Shown here: positions 42,979-53,541 of the stretch, one piece after another
Position numbering within the stretch: position 1 is the stretch's first letter
How the letters are laid out: every line of letters starts with the position of its first letter
NCBI GenBank assembly: GCA_944320785.1
Contig: CALUIR010000017.1
Location: 1-56,784, forward strand
Direction: 5' to 3'
Source: an uncultured Bacteroidaceae bacterium
GTDB lineage: Bacteria; Bacteroidota; Bacteroidia; Bacteroidales; Bacteroidaceae
DNA length: 56,784 nucleotides
The notes under the pieces: model-generated
Database searches by the model: none
What the model saw: the letters and a program-made list of their open reading frames with translations, nothing else
What the model was told of the DNA's origin: nothing
Program-made: the position numbers and the translations under genes

Positions 42979-45900
42979 TTATCGCGTCATGACCACGCAA
43001 CTCTTGCTTTCGCCTTCCGTCACCGCCTTCACGATGTAGGCACCGGCCGGCAGGGCAAATGCAGCGTCTTCGTCGGCTTCCATGGCATCCACCAATTGGC
43101 CGCTCGTGTTGAACACGTAAATCGTTGCCGCAGCGGTGATGCCTTCCACGCGCACCTCGTTGCCAACGGCAAAGATGTGCAGGCCGCCTTCAGCGGCAGC
43201 ATCACGAATGCTGTTCGGGTTGCCATACTCGTAAGCGTTGGAAGCAAGGCCCAAGCCACCCATGTCGTTGGCGGCACGGACGGTAAAGGCCACGCCTTCC
43301 GCCGTTTCAGCTGGGATGGCATACGTGTTTTCCGTTGTGAAATCAACGACTTCACCGTCTTGGCAGATTGCCCAGCAACGGACGTAATCGCTGGCTTCCC
43401 ACGTAAGGGTCGTGCCGTCCGCATCAACGCCGATAGCAGGAGCCGCAGCCTGTTCGGTCAGCAGGTTCGGTTGCCAGCTGTCGTTGCCGCCCAACACATT
43501 TGCGATGGTGTATTCCGCCGCTTCATCTTCGGTCAGCACAGCCGACGGGTATTCCACCGGCGTCTGCACATCGTCCACGGCAAAGGTCATCTTGCGGTTG
43601 GAGCAATCCACCGGCGTGCCGTTGGCCGTATGGCTGTTATATTCGGCAAACAGACCGGGCAGTGCGCCCATGTCACTCCATCCGGCAGCCGTCGGCAGGA
43701 TGTTCATCGTGGTATTGAGCCATACGCAGCGCGGGCTTCCTTGCCACGGGCGGCCCAAAGAATACTGTCCGTCCTGGCCTTCTGCCCCATCGATGGTGCA
43801 ATTGCTGAACACGTATCCCCACTCCGTGCTGGTGGCCGGAGCGGTGATGCAGTTGCCGTTGTCACGATCCTCCAAGTAAATCAACGCACGGTTGAAGAAG
43901 ATGTCGCCGCTGCCGCAGATGAAGTCCACCACGCCATGGATTTCGCAATCCTCCAAGTAGGAGCGCATCGTGGCGTTGTTCGTGTAGTACGTGTCTTGGT
44001 AGCTGAGCATCTTCACATTCTTGAAAACGTTCTTGTTGCCCTTGTCTTGGATGACGACGGCACGTCCGGCGATGCCCGGCTGGCCGTAAGGATAAGCGTT
44101 CTGCAAGGTCAGGTCTTGCATGTAGATGTTATCGCCGTTCAGCACGAACGTAGCGGTGCTGCCGATGCCTTCTTCATAAGTGCCGTCTTCCTTCTGCGGG
44201 GTGATGTTCTTGATCAACGTGCCTTCCATGCTTTCGCCAATCAGGGAGATGTTGCTCCCGATGGAGGTCAGCACCTTGTCGCCCATGTCATACGTGCCGT
44301 TCTTCACGAAGATGCGGTAGCGTCCCGTCTCGATGTCGTTGCCTTCCTCGATGGCGGCGAGCAATTCATCCACGTTGCTGACCACGGCGTCATACAAGCC
44401 TTTCTCCACTACCGGCGGTGCCATCGTGGTGAAGTGCAATACAATGTCGTCCACCAGCGTGTTGCCTGCAAGGTCGGACACGGTGTTGCCCGGCAAAGTA
44501 AAGGTATAGGCGGTGTTGTAGTCCAAGCCCATGTAGGGGAAGGTGATGGACGTTCCCGTCACGTTCGGTTCCAGTGTCTTGTCGTTCAGCGTGGCGGTCG
44601 TGCCTTCCGCGATTTGCACGCGCTCGTCGAACGTCAGCACAATCGAGCCGGTGGCCGATGCGCCCTCTGCCCCTTCCTCAGGAACGGACTTGCTCAACAC
44701 GGGTGCCGTGCCGTCATCGGCAATTTCCGGCGTGCCGGTAATCCAGATGGCGCCAAGGGCGATGCCGTCCTTTTCAGACGCTGTTCCAATGACTTCAGAG
44801 TCATAATCGGGAATCCAACGGATATAGACGCGCTCCTGGTTGTTGGCCTCTGCGGGCAGGATGCCGTTCAAGTCCGTCCACACTTTGCTGCCGCTAATGG
44901 TGATGCGGGCCACTTCATGGAAGATTTCGCCGTCCAATGAATATTCCAGTATCTGCGTGGAATAGCTGTTGTAGTTAATCAACATGGCAGAAGCCACTTG
45001 GATGTCCTTGAAGTCGCGGGCATTGATCATCGTCTGCCAGTAGAAACGTGCCTCGCCGAACGGCTCCCTCCAGTTCACGGCTGCCGGGCGGCCTTCATAG
45101 CCTCCGTCGGCCAGTTGCGATTTGTCGAGCCAACCTTGCGTGTTGCCCTCGGCATCGCGCAGAATCAACGTCACCGTTTCATTGTCCACCGTGGAGTAGA
45201 AGTCTGCCGGACGGTTGCTGCCGCCTTCGCGCCAGAAGTCCCAAGCCACCACATAATCAGTTGCCGAGTAAGAAGCCGTCAGCGATTGGTCGCTGTTCAT
45301 CGTCACCGTTTGCGTGGGGTCGGTCTGCCCGTTGCTCCATCCCGTGAACGTCAATATCGGGTTGTTGCTGGCGGTAATCGTCACCTGTGCGCCTTCTTCA
45401 TACATGCGCTTGCCGTCCACCATCGTTCCTTCGGGTGAAGCGGACACCATGTAGTCATTCGCGCCGCCTTCCACCAAGAGGGCAAGTTCGTATGTGTTCA
45501 CGGGAACGAACTCAGCCGTCACCGTGGTGTTCTCCTCCAATGTCAGCCGGAATGATTCCTCGGTGGAGAGTTCTTCGCCTTCGCCGTTCACCCAGCGGCT
45601 GAAGTCGTAGCCGAAGTTCGGGGTGGCAGTCAGGGTAATCTCTGTGCCTTGGTCGAATTCATTGCCCGTAGGGTTCTGCGACACCGTGCCTGCGCCCTCC
45701 GGAGTCAGGCTCGTGGCAAAAGTATAGACAGGAACCGCTTCCACTTGGCCATCGACGGTGCCGGTGACAACCACATTGTTGAAACCTATGTCTTTCGTAC
45801 TGCCAAGGCTATACACATAAATCACCAAAGTGACCGCTTCCGTTGTTCCCGTAGCCGTCACCTCTTCATCAATGACTGTATAAGCGCCCGTATTGTCACG

Positions 45901-46902
45901 AGCCGGGACAAGTCCATTGGCAATAACGGTTTCCGTGCCATCGGCATAAACCAATTTCACGTCAATCAATCCGCCATCCGTACCGAATTTCACCGTATTC
46001 AAAGAGACATGGGTCGGCGTGAAGGTCAACCCCTTGGATGGAGTGATGACATATTTCAGAGTTTGCCCTTCCGTAGGAGAATCACCTCCTACGACAGGCT
46101 GATAAGTGGTGAAGTTCACCCCAGCCACTTCTTTGTTCCTCCTGTACGTCAGGTCCTCGCCAAGCACAAACGAAGTCATGGAGAAGGCTTCTTCATTGGA
46201 CACTTCCGCAGCCGACGGACAATCAGCACCTGCTGTCATGGGCCAAGTGGCCGTCACTGTCTCGTTCGAGAACGAAGGAAGGCTGTATTCTTCGGCATTC
46301 ACAATGAAATATTTGATGCGGGTGTCGAAAGAACTTTTGTCTCCATTCTGCACATTCAGGATGCGCACCAATACTTGTTCCCGGTCTGTCGCGCTGAACC
46401 CTACAGGGCCAAAGTCGCAAGCCGTTCCCCAATGCTGGTCGGTCATGAACTCTCCGGCATCCGACCATGTTTCGCCACCGTTGGTGGAATATACCATCCG
46501 CCAAGATGTGCCTGAATCAGAAGCCAAGCCGAAAGAAATCTGAGGATTGGTGTAGCCTGTCATCGAGAAAGAGAATTGCATATATTCCTTATGGTTCGAT
46601 GCATCCATCCAATCATCAGCCGTAAATGTTTTATTCATATCCAGCGCAGGAGCCGTGAACATCACGTTCCCATATACACGGTCATCCTGTTCTGTGACGG
46701 TATATCCATCCGTAGCATAAAAAGTCAACTCACCCGTCCCGGTGGTTGCATTGATCGGGCCATCGGTGTATTGGTTGTTGGTCGTGTCAAACTCCCATGC
46801 CACCAATTTCACGGCCTCACCCTGTGCATGGGCAGCCAGCGGCATCATCAGTCCCGCAGCCATCATGCACAAAAACGTCTTTTTGAAATTTGTTTTAAAC
46901 AT
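42979..46902 (-). CDS. Very large CE8 pectin methylesterase with accessory beta domains and sorting tail
   Basis: This 1307-residue secreted protein has a signal peptide ending MPLAAHAQ. The N-terminal half holds beta-sandwich modules of unknown role (about 25-400), then two InlB/List-Bact-like repeats (GAGTVSQNPTGNEFDQGTEI, FGYDFSRWVNGEGEELS; ASPEGTMVDGKRMYEEGAQV), a carbohydrate-binding-like region (about 555-720), and an SbsA-like Ig domain (VLSKSVPEEGAEGASATGSI). The CE8 beta helix is about 840-1140: YQDTYYTNNA, CEIHGVVDFICGSGDIFFNR with the catalytic Asp pair, and YSLGRPWQGS with the Arg. It ends with a type IX sorting tail (IYVFNTSGQLVDAM). It removes methyl esters from homogalacturonan so that lyases can act. 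Confidence 0.87.
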   Translation of the reverse strand: MFKTNFKKTFLCMMAAGLMMPLAAHAQGEAVKLVAWEFDTTNNQYTDGPINATTGTGELTFYATDGYTVTEQDDRVYGNVMFTAPALDMNKTFTADDWMDASNHKEYMQFSFSMTGYTNPQISFGLASDSGTSWRMVYSTNGGETWSDAGEFMTDQHWGTACDFGPVGFSATDREQVLVRILNVQNGDKSSFDTRIKYFIVNAEEYSLPSFSNETVTATWPMTAGADCPSAAEVSNEEAFSMTSFVLGEDLTYRRNKEVAGVNFTTYQPVVGGDSPTEGQTLKYVITPSKGLTFTPTHVSLNTVKFGTDGGLIDVKLVYADGTETVIANGLVPARDNTGAYTVIDEEVTATGTTEAVTLVIYVYSLGSTKDIGFNNVVVTGTVDGQVEAVPVYTFATSLTPEGAGTVSQNPTGNEFDQGTEITLTATPNFGYDFSRWVNGEGEELSTEESFRLTLEENTTVTAEFVPVNTYELALLVEGGANDYMVSASPEGTMVDGKRMYEEGAQVTITASNNPILTFTGWSNGQTDPTQTVTMNSDQSLTASYSATDYVVAWDFWREGGSNRPADFYSTVDNETVTLILRDAEGNTQGWLDKSQLADGGYEGRPAAVNWREPFGEARFYWQTMINARDFKDIQVASAMLINYNSYSTQILEYSLDGEIFHEVARITISGSKVWTDLNGILPAEANNQERVYIRWIPDYDSEVIGTASEKDGIALGAIWITGTPEIADDGTAPVLSKSVPEEGAEGASATGSIVLTFDERVQIAEGTTATLNDKTLEPNVTGTSITFPYMGLDYNTAYTFTLPGNTVSDLAGNTLVDDIVLHFTTMAPPVVEKGLYDAVVSNVDELLAAIEEGNDIETGRYRIFVKNGTYDMGDKVLTSIGSNISLIGESMEGTLIKNITPQKEDGTYEEGIGSTATFVLNGDNIYMQDLTLQNAYPYGQPGIAGRAVVIQDKGNKNVFKNVKMLSYQDTYYTNNATMRSYLEDCEIHGVVDFICGSGDIFFNRALIYLEDRDNGNCITAPATSTEWGYVFSNCTIDGAEGQDGQYSLGRPWQGSPRCVWLNTTMNILPTAAGWSDMGALPGLFAEYNSHTANGTPVDCSNRKMTFAVDDVQTPVEYPSAVLTEDEAAEYTIANVLGGNDSWQPNLLTEQAAAPAIGVDADGTTLTWEASDYVRCWAICQDGEVVDFTTENTYAIPAETAEGVAFTVRAANDMGGLGLASNAYEYGNPNSIRDAAAEGGLHIFAVGNEVRVEGITAAATIYVFNTSGQLVDAMEADEDAAFALPAGAYIVKAVTEGESKSCVVMTR

Positions 46903-46943
46903 GATTATTAGATTTTAATGAAAGAATTATTCCTATATGATAA

Positions 46944-46979
46944 GAGGAGCTTCGCCGGGAACGCCCGGCAAAGCTCCTC
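46944..46979 (-). terminator. Terminator after the second pectate lyase gene
   Basis: A 16-base stem (46944-46959 with 46964-46979, one mismatch) around a 4-base loop, followed on the minus strand by TTATCAT. Confidence 0.7.
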
Positions 46980-46987
46980 ATGCTGTT

Positions 46988-48763
46988 TTAATCAACGATT
47001 ACTTTAAAAGATTGCGCTTGCCCGTCGGAAACCACTTTCACCACATACAAGCCGTTGCCCAAAGGCAATGCCCAACTGCTGGAAGACGTTTCCTCCACAT
47101 CAACCAATGCACCAGCCAAAGAATAGACTTCTATGCGTGCCTTCGCAGCAAGGCCGTCCACATGGAGCATGCCGCCGGCAGCATACACATTAGCCACTGC
47201 GGGAGCCGGTGTCTCATCGATGTCCACCGTTTCTTCATACCAGTCCGTCACACCGTCTGCATTCTGCGCTTCCGTAATGTGTGCCACCAAACTGTTCAGA
47301 TAGACTTCCAGGTTGGTGTATCCTTCTTCGCTCAACGTCACCGCATTGCCATCCTCTGCATCGTTCGGGTTCAAGCCATTGCTGTTTTCCCAAACATCCG
47401 GCATGCCGTCGCCGTCTGTGTCGGTGATGTCGCCACGGTTGTCGTCATAAGGCAGTTCCGGGAACGGCGACCAATCAGCAGCCGCATCTTCCGGCTTCAA
47501 GTCCACATCCGGGGAGTTGATGAACCCGGCCGCATTGCCGCTCACACGGATTGTAGCTTCACGGTTGCGCGTATCCGAAATGATACGCTCGTCAATGGCA
47601 TCACGATACAAACTGTTGCCCACGTAAGCCAACACTTTCTCGTAAGCCACTTCTGCGGTATGGGTGGTGATATAATCAGTTTCCAGCGGCGCATCCAGAC
47701 GCATCGTGTCCTTCGTCACCTCGGTATAGGTGAAGTCCACACCACTGTTGTTGGAAATCTGGTTGTAGATGCCGTAAGTCCAGTTGTCGTTCGTCACGTC
47801 TTCATAGTCCGGATTGTAATTGCCGTCCACATAGAACTTGCCCCACACGTGCCACATCTTGTCCCATTCATTCGGGTTGTCGGTGTCGTGATCCGTATAA
47901 GCAGAAGTGCGGATGCCGATGCCTGCGATGCGCTTGCGGATGTTTTCGCTCCGAGTATCGGTGGCAGGGCCTGGCTTATAATAGTTGTTCACGATGTTCA
48001 CCTTCATGCCTTCACCGCCATAGCAGCCATTGCCTGCCCAATTATAGAACACATTGTTACGAAGATCCATGTATTCCTTGTCCTGCGTGCCGGGACGCGG
48101 GCCAAGGCGCGGCGTACGGCTCTCGCAATGCGCAATCAAATTGTGATGATAAGACGCATGGTCACCGCCCCAGTTACCGCCATAACAGTGCGTTCCCTTG
48201 CCATGAGCAGAAACACGAAGGGCTTCGGAAGCAATGCACCATTGCACGGTGAAGTTATGGCTGCCATATACTGACAAACATTCATCTACACTCCAACTCA
48301 CGGAACAGTGATCCACAATCAAGTTCCGGCGATCCATGCCGCCCAATCCATCCACTTCTTGGCCGCTGCGGTCGCCCGGACGGAAAGTCAGGTAACGAAG
48401 TATCACATTATCGCCTCCAATCTTCACCGCACGGTCGGCAATGCAAATGCCACCAGGAGAAGTCTGTCCGGCAATTGTCGTATTAGCCCTGATGTTCAAA
48501 TCCGATTCCAAATGAATCGTGCCTGACACATCAAATACAATTGTCTTTGCACCAGCCGCACCTACCGCAGCGCGCAAAGAACCCGTACCGCTGTCATTCA
48601 GGTTGGTCACATGGATGACTCTGCCACCACGGCCACCTGTTGTGTAACGCCCATGCCCTTCCGCGCCGGGGAAAGCGGGCAATTGTTCCTCTTGTGCTTT
48701 CACGCCAATGGCTGCAAATGCCATCAGAGAAAAAAGGCCAACTTTAAATAAATTCTTTTTCAT
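46988..48763 (-). CDS. Pectate lyase (PL1-type) with calcium-binding and sorting domains
   Basis: The start at 48763 (MKKNLFKVGLFSLMAFAAIG) gives 591 residues with a signal peptide ending VKAQ; a longer frame from 48865 lacks a sensible leader. The lyase helix begins LPAFPGAEGHGRYTTGGRGG and runs through DGLGGMDRRNLIVDHCSVSW, QWCIASEAL, HHNLIAHCESRTPRLGPRPG and LRNNVFYNW, which I read as the PL1_2-like pectate lyase group. Near the C-terminus a thrombospondin-3-like calcium motif (DTDGDGMPDVWENSNGLNPN) and a type IX tail (IEVYSLAGALVDVEETSSSS ... SFKVIV) follow. It is secreted and acts on de-esterified pectin made by the CE8 proteins. Confidence 0.88.
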   Translation of the reverse strand: MKKNLFKVGLFSLMAFAAIGVKAQEEQLPAFPGAEGHGRYTTGGRGGRVIHVTNLNDSGTGSLRAAVGAAGAKTIVFDVSGTIHLESDLNIRANTTIAGQTSPGGICIADRAVKIGGDNVILRYLTFRPGDRSGQEVDGLGGMDRRNLIVDHCSVSWSVDECLSVYGSHNFTVQWCIASEALRVSAHGKGTHCYGGNWGGDHASYHHNLIAHCESRTPRLGPRPGTQDKEYMDLRNNVFYNWAGNGCYGGEGMKVNIVNNYYKPGPATDTRSENIRKRIAGIGIRTSAYTDHDTDNPNEWDKMWHVWGKFYVDGNYNPDYEDVTNDNWTYGIYNQISNNSGVDFTYTEVTKDTMRLDAPLETDYITTHTAEVAYEKVLAYVGNSLYRDAIDERIISDTRNREATIRVSGNAAGFINSPDVDLKPEDAAADWSPFPELPYDDNRGDITDTDGDGMPDVWENSNGLNPNDAEDGNAVTLSEEGYTNLEVYLNSLVAHITEAQNADGVTDWYEETVDIDETPAPAVANVYAAGGMLHVDGLAAKARIEVYSLAGALVDVEETSSSSWALPLGNGLYVVKVVSDGQAQSFKVIVD

Positions 48764-48927
48764 AAAGGTTGTTGATAAAAACAGTTTTATTTCTTCTCTT
48801 GCTTTGTTATTTTTGTCCTGCAATATTACGCCATATCCGCCATCCGCCTGTCTAATTATTGACAAAAATGATTTTGACCAATATCTTCACATTCCCACCC
48901 AAAAAATACACATCAGAAGGCAAGATG

Positions 48928-51900
48928 TCATGACTTGGCCAGCTTTTCCTTAAACTCTGTGGGAGTCATGCCGAATTTTTGCTTGAAGCATTTGCTGAAA
49001 TAACGCGGGTCATTGATGCCTACCATGTAAGAAATCTGGGTCATGTTGTAATCGCCATCCATGATTAGCTGGGCCGCCCGCTTCAAACGAACCCCCTTGA
49101 TGAATTCAATCGGAGCAAGGCCGGTCAGGGTTTTCAACTTCTTGAAGAACACCGAACGGCTCACGGCCAACTCCCGCACCAAGTCATCCACTATCAACTC
49201 GCCATTATCCATGTTCTTTTCCATCAAGGCCATCAAGTCATCCATAAACTTCTGGTCACTCGCCGACATCTTCGGGCGTTCAGCCTCATCCGCGACAAAG
49301 CTCAATGGGTTGTTCATCAGGTTCTCCCGATAAGATTCCTGCAACTTCATGCGCTGCTGCAACAGGTTTTCCACCCTTGCCTTCAGATAGGTCGCGCTAA
49401 AAGGCTTCGTGATATAATCGTCAGCGCCGCTTTCTATGGCAACCAAACGGTCGTCTGCCGACACTTTTGCCGTCAGCAACACAACCGGGATATGGCTGGT
49501 ATCCACGTTCCCGCGAATGTCTTTCGTCAACGCAATGCCATCTTTGCCCGGCATAATCACGTCACTGATGACAATGTCAGGCACAAAATTCTGCGCCTTC
49601 GTCCATCCTTCATTGCCGTCAGCCGCCTCAATCACCCGGAACTCCGAACGGAAAATGCTACGCAGGAAATAACGAAGTTCCAGATTATCCTCTACCAGCA
49701 ACATGGTCTTTTTCTGCATCTCCGGCACTCCTTCGTCAACATCGGCTGGACGAGGATTCGCATCACCCAACGGCGTATCCGAATCATTCAGGATAAATTC
49801 CGCAGATGCATCATAATGTTCCTTCCCTTTCAAAAAGTTCACGGTGAAGCAACTGCCCTCCCCCAACCGGCTGTCCACCGTAATCGTGGCTTTATGCATC
49901 TCCACTAATTCCTTGACTAACGACAACCCAATGCCTGTCGTATTGGAATTGAAAAGATTCTTGTCCACCAAATTCTCAAACCGCACGAACAAAGAGGCTT
50001 TCTTGTTTTCAGGAATGCCGATACCTTGGTCTTGAACGCCGATAGCCACCGTCTTTTCTTCTTCACGCACAAACACCGTAATCATCTTGCCCGGCGGCGT
50101 ATATTTAAAGGCATTGGACAGAAGGTTGAACACAATCTTCTCCAACTTGTCCTCATCCACCCACAATTTCACGCTATCCGTTTCGCTTTCAAATACAAAA
50201 TCAATCTGATGCTCCTCGGCCATCGACTCAAAATTCTCCATCACCCGGCGCACAAAAGGCACGACATCCACCTCTTGCACTTGCAGTTTCATTTTACGGT
50301 TCTGTATCTTCCGGAAATCCAGTATCTGGTTCACCAAACGCAACATGCGGTCAGTGTTCCTACCCACAATCTCTAATTGGGAACGCACATCATTAGGAAG
50401 ATCTGTCTTCTTCAATACATATTCCACCGGACCCGCTATCAATGTCAATGGCGTACGCAATTCATGAGAGATATTCGTAAAGAAACGCAATTTAATGTCT
50501 GTGACCTGTTGCTCCACGGAGACTTCATGCTTCAGCCGATAGATGACAAACAAGACATAAACTGACACAAAAACCAACAGCATGAACAATACAAAATACA
50601 AGCAATACGCCCACGGCGTTTCCCAAAACGAAGGAAGCACGGTGATGGCCAGTTCCCGTTCATTCTTTACCCACACGCCTTCACTGTTGGTGGACTTCAC
50701 ATGAAACACATAATCCCCATTCGGCAAATTCGTGTAAGTGGCCGTGCGTTGCTTGTCCACATAGCTCCAATCGTCATCGAAACCTTCCAAATAATAAGCG
50801 TATTTGATGTTTTCCGGCTTCACAAAATCCAAAGCCGCATACCGTATCGTGAATATGTTCTCCTCATGCGACAGCTCAACACCCGCCACATCATCGATTC
50901 CCTTTCCCAAAACAGAGCCTTCTCGCCCCGGCGCCATTTCCACATTTGCTATTAAGAGCTTGGAGAAAACAAGATTCGGCACATACGTGCTTTTCTGCAC
51001 TGAATCCGGGCAAAACCCTAATACGCCGCTAGTCGTACCAAAATACAGACGATTATCTTTCACTGATTTAGCGGATGCGCCCTCATTAAACCGCAAACTG
51101 AAATCAAAACGCCCCTCATCATAATTCTCGAAAATCCCGCTTTGAGGAGAAAACTTGGCCAAACCATTTTCCGTGCTAATCCACAAATTGCCCCGGCTGT
51201 CTTCCCTTGCTGAAAGCATGACATCCGAAGGAGCCCCGTCCGTCACAGTGTAAGATTTAAACTCGGCATGCCCATCCTTGCCGCGCGAAATCAATTTATT
51301 CAACCCTCCGCCAAAAGTGGCTACATAAAGTTCTCCCTTTTCCGTTGCCACGATCCAATGGACATCATTGTTGCTCAAACTGCGCGGATTGCTGGGAACC
51401 CGGTAATAATGGTTGAACACCACGGACTCTGCATTCACAAAGTTCTCATCAAAACATAATGCACCCGTAGTCGTACCAACCCAAATCATCCCATTATGGT
51501 CGGAAGTTATATGCCGTACCCTGTAGCAACGGTCTATCGGATAACCTTTGAGATTATTGCGGTGATTAATGAAAATCAGTTTCCCGTTCCGGTCTTTCTC
51601 TACATAATTCAATCCACCACCAAAAGTTGCAACCCAAATCCGGCCTTTCCCGTCTTGATGGACATAATATACGTCATTGTTGCTCAAACTATAAATGTCA
51701 TCGGCGTTATATTTATAACGCTCCAAGAGATAACGGCCGCCTTCCTTCTTGGCTCTTACCAGCCCATCCCCCTTCGTGGCAATCCAAATATCGCCATCCT
51801 TGTCCTGCATGAAGCAATAAGCCACCCCTTTCAATGGGTTCCCCGTACGGGAAATCGTTCCTTTTTCCGTCAAATAGCCTAAATAATCCCCATTCATCGC

Positions 51901-53349
51901 ATAAATCCTCGACATGCCCTCACGGACGCTAGCCCACAAACGCCCTTCATTATCCACCATCAATGCCCGCACATCGTTGCTTAGCGACTCATAATCGTAT
52001 GGTTCAGGTGTCTCAAGGTCAAATTCATCATTGATAAAGGTCACTTTTTCCAACCCCTTTGAATGGGAACACAGCCACAGATTCCCTTGGCGGTCAGACA
52101 TCGTGGAATGCAACTTATTGGAAAAGCGCCAGTCAGGCGCTCCCGGCTCGTTATAAAATGGCACCAAACAATTCCGGGAACGGTCAAAATACGCAAACCC
52201 ACCCCCATATGGATGTACCCACAAAACATCGTTCACATCTTCATGTATATGGAATGCCGGTTCCGAACGGGTCGCATTGCCTGGTTCAGTCACCATCGCT
52301 TCTACTTTCAATTGCTTCGTGGCCGGATTGAAATGTGCGACTTGCCCCCGCTTATCCAACTCCATCCACAATTCATGGCAACGATCCGAATAAGTGGACT
52401 TTATCGCCACATTTGCCAACACAGGATGTGATTCCGCTGTATAGGATGCTATTGCTTTCGAATCCAAATTATACACATAAAACCCGGAAACCGTAGTCGC
52501 TGCAATTTCATGTTCCGACAAGACATTCACCCCTATGATGTTTTGACGTGTAGGCAATTCCAACAATTGGAACTGTCCTTGCTTTTTCTGGAAACGCCAT
52601 AAACGCCCTTTGTCAGAGCCAAAGAAAAGCTCATCCCCATGTTCGCAAAAGGCATAAAACATCTGCTTCTGATCGGGCCCGGTCTCTTTGGTCTCCACGA
52701 AATAAGCCACAGGAGCCAACACACCGGGTTTCACCATTGCCAAACCATTGTCGGTCAACAGCCATTCGTTTCCATCACTATCGCAGCACACATCATGCAC
52801 CTTCAGGCAGGGGAACAAACCTGATTGCAAAGAATAAACTTGCGTAGTGACACGATGCGTTTCCGGGTCGGTCATCGCACGGATGACTCCCTCGTTTTCT
52901 GTAATCAGCCAAACGCTTCCTCCGGGGATTGCCTTAATTTCCATGATGTTCACGTCACTTCCTTCTCCAGATGCAGGCACTGCCTCAAACGTTTCAGTGC
53001 CAGGGTCAAAACGATGGGCGCGATTGTCGTAGCTAAGCATCCATATATATCCATAATCGTCCTCACGGATCATGTCAACACGGTTGCTTGTCAAACTGAT
53101 TTGGTTCTCTTGGCTTGCCTTGTATGTCTTGAAATCATAACCATCAAACTTATTGATGCCATCCCATGTAGCTAACCAAATATTGCCTTTATGGTCTTGA
53201 AGAATATTCATGACCGTGTTCTGGGAAAGCCCGTCTTCAGAAGAATAATGCCGGAAAGAACATTTCAGTTGCGCTGATATAGATATGCAAGCAAAGAATA
53301 ATAATCCTATAAAGAGAATGCGCTTTTTCGTCATAAGTATGTTTTTCAT
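48928..53349 (-). CDS. Hybrid two-component sensor/regulator (HTCS) of the pectin locus
   Basis: This 1473-residue one-chain two-component system has a signal peptide at about 1-27. A periplasmic two-component-regulator propeller pair covers about 30-800 with many Reg_prop repeats (HYSSEDGLSQNTVMNILQDH; GNIWLATWDGINKFDGYDF). A Y_Y_Y domain is at about 820-890 and a membrane helix near 916. The HisKA phospho-His is His962 in NISHELRTPLTLI; the HATPase domain is about 1080-1165. The receiver phospho-acceptor is Asp1263 in IVISDVIMPGKDG, and an AraC-type HTH is at about 1370-1470. HTCS proteins bind an oligosaccharide in the periplasm and activate nearby polysaccharide genes. It is flanked by pectin enzymes on both sides, so the signal is probably a pectin fragment. 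Confidence 0.96.
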   Translation of the reverse strand: MKNILMTKKRILFIGLLFFACISISAQLKCSFRHYSSEDGLSQNTVMNILQDHKGNIWLATWDGINKFDGYDFKTYKASQENQISLTSNRVDMIREDDYGYIWMLSYDNRAHRFDPGTETFEAVPASGEGSDVNIMEIKAIPGGSVWLITENEGVIRAMTDPETHRVTTQVYSLQSGLFPCLKVHDVCCDSDGNEWLLTDNGLAMVKPGVLAPVAYFVETKETGPDQKQMFYAFCEHGDELFFGSDKGRLWRFQKKQGQFQLLELPTRQNIIGVNVLSEHEIAATTVSGFYVYNLDSKAIASYTAESHPVLANVAIKSTYSDRCHELWMELDKRGQVAHFNPATKQLKVEAMVTEPGNATRSEPAFHIHEDVNDVLWVHPYGGGFAYFDRSRNCLVPFYNEPGAPDWRFSNKLHSTMSDRQGNLWLCSHSKGLEKVTFINDEFDLETPEPYDYESLSNDVRALMVDNEGRLWASVREGMSRIYAMNGDYLGYLTEKGTISRTGNPLKGVAYCFMQDKDGDIWIATKGDGLVRAKKEGGRYLLERYKYNADDIYSLSNNDVYYVHQDGKGRIWVATFGGGLNYVEKDRNGKLIFINHRNNLKGYPIDRCYRVRHITSDHNGMIWVGTTTGALCFDENFVNAESVVFNHYYRVPSNPRSLSNNDVHWIVATEKGELYVATFGGGLNKLISRGKDGHAEFKSYTVTDGAPSDVMLSAREDSRGNLWISTENGLAKFSPQSGIFENYDEGRFDFSLRFNEGASAKSVKDNRLYFGTTSGVLGFCPDSVQKSTYVPNLVFSKLLIANVEMAPGREGSVLGKGIDDVAGVELSHEENIFTIRYAALDFVKPENIKYAYYLEGFDDDWSYVDKQRTATYTNLPNGDYVFHVKSTNSEGVWVKNERELAITVLPSFWETPWAYCLYFVLFMLLVFVSVYVLFVIYRLKHEVSVEQQVTDIKLRFFTNISHELRTPLTLIAGPVEYVLKKTDLPNDVRSQLEIVGRNTDRMLRLVNQILDFRKIQNRKMKLQVQEVDVVPFVRRVMENFESMAEEHQIDFVFESETDSVKLWVDEDKLEKIVFNLLSNAFKYTPPGKMITVFVREEEKTVAIGVQDQGIGIPENKKASLFVRFENLVDKNLFNSNTTGIGLSLVKELVEMHKATITVDSRLGEGSCFTVNFLKGKEHYDASAEFILNDSDTPLGDANPRPADVDEGVPEMQKKTMLLVEDNLELRYFLRSIFRSEFRVIEAADGNEGWTKAQNFVPDIVISDVIMPGKDGIALTKDIRGNVDTSHIPVVLLTAKVSADDRLVAIESGADDYITKPFSATYLKARVENLLQQRMKLQESYRENLMNNPLSFVADEAERPKMSASDQKFMDDLMALMEKNMDNGELIVDDLVRELAVSRSVFFKKLKTLTGLAPIEFIKGVRLKRAAQLIMDGDYNMTQISYMVGINDPRYFSKCFKQKFGMTPTEFKEKLAKS

Positions 53350-53489
53350 GTATTCATTCGGTTCTCAAAAATACACAAATTCTACAAATAATGCATTTTT
53401 CAGAATATTATTTAGCTAATAAATTGCATTTTTTCGCAATCATGAGCTACAAGTGGTGATAAAAACCCGCTTTCCCCTCTCTCAGAAAA

Positions 53490-53527
53490 GGGACAGGCAC
53501 CTCCCAAAAAAGGATTGCGCCTGTCCC
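53490..53527 (-). terminator. Terminator after the CE12-CE8 gene
   Basis: GGGACAGGC (53490-53498) pairs with GCCTGTCCC (53519-53527); on the minus strand a TTTTCT run follows. Confidence 0.65.
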
Positions 53528-53541
53528 CTATCACATGCACT

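Noticed and set aside
43096-44940. A 614-codon open frame on the plus strand opposite the CE8 gene
   Set aside because: Antisense to an obvious pectin methylesterase with full motifs; composition is that of a shadow frame.
46937-48274. A 445-codon plus-strand frame opposite the second pectate lyase
   Set aside because: Antisense shadow of a gene with a signal peptide, lyase motifs and sorting tail.
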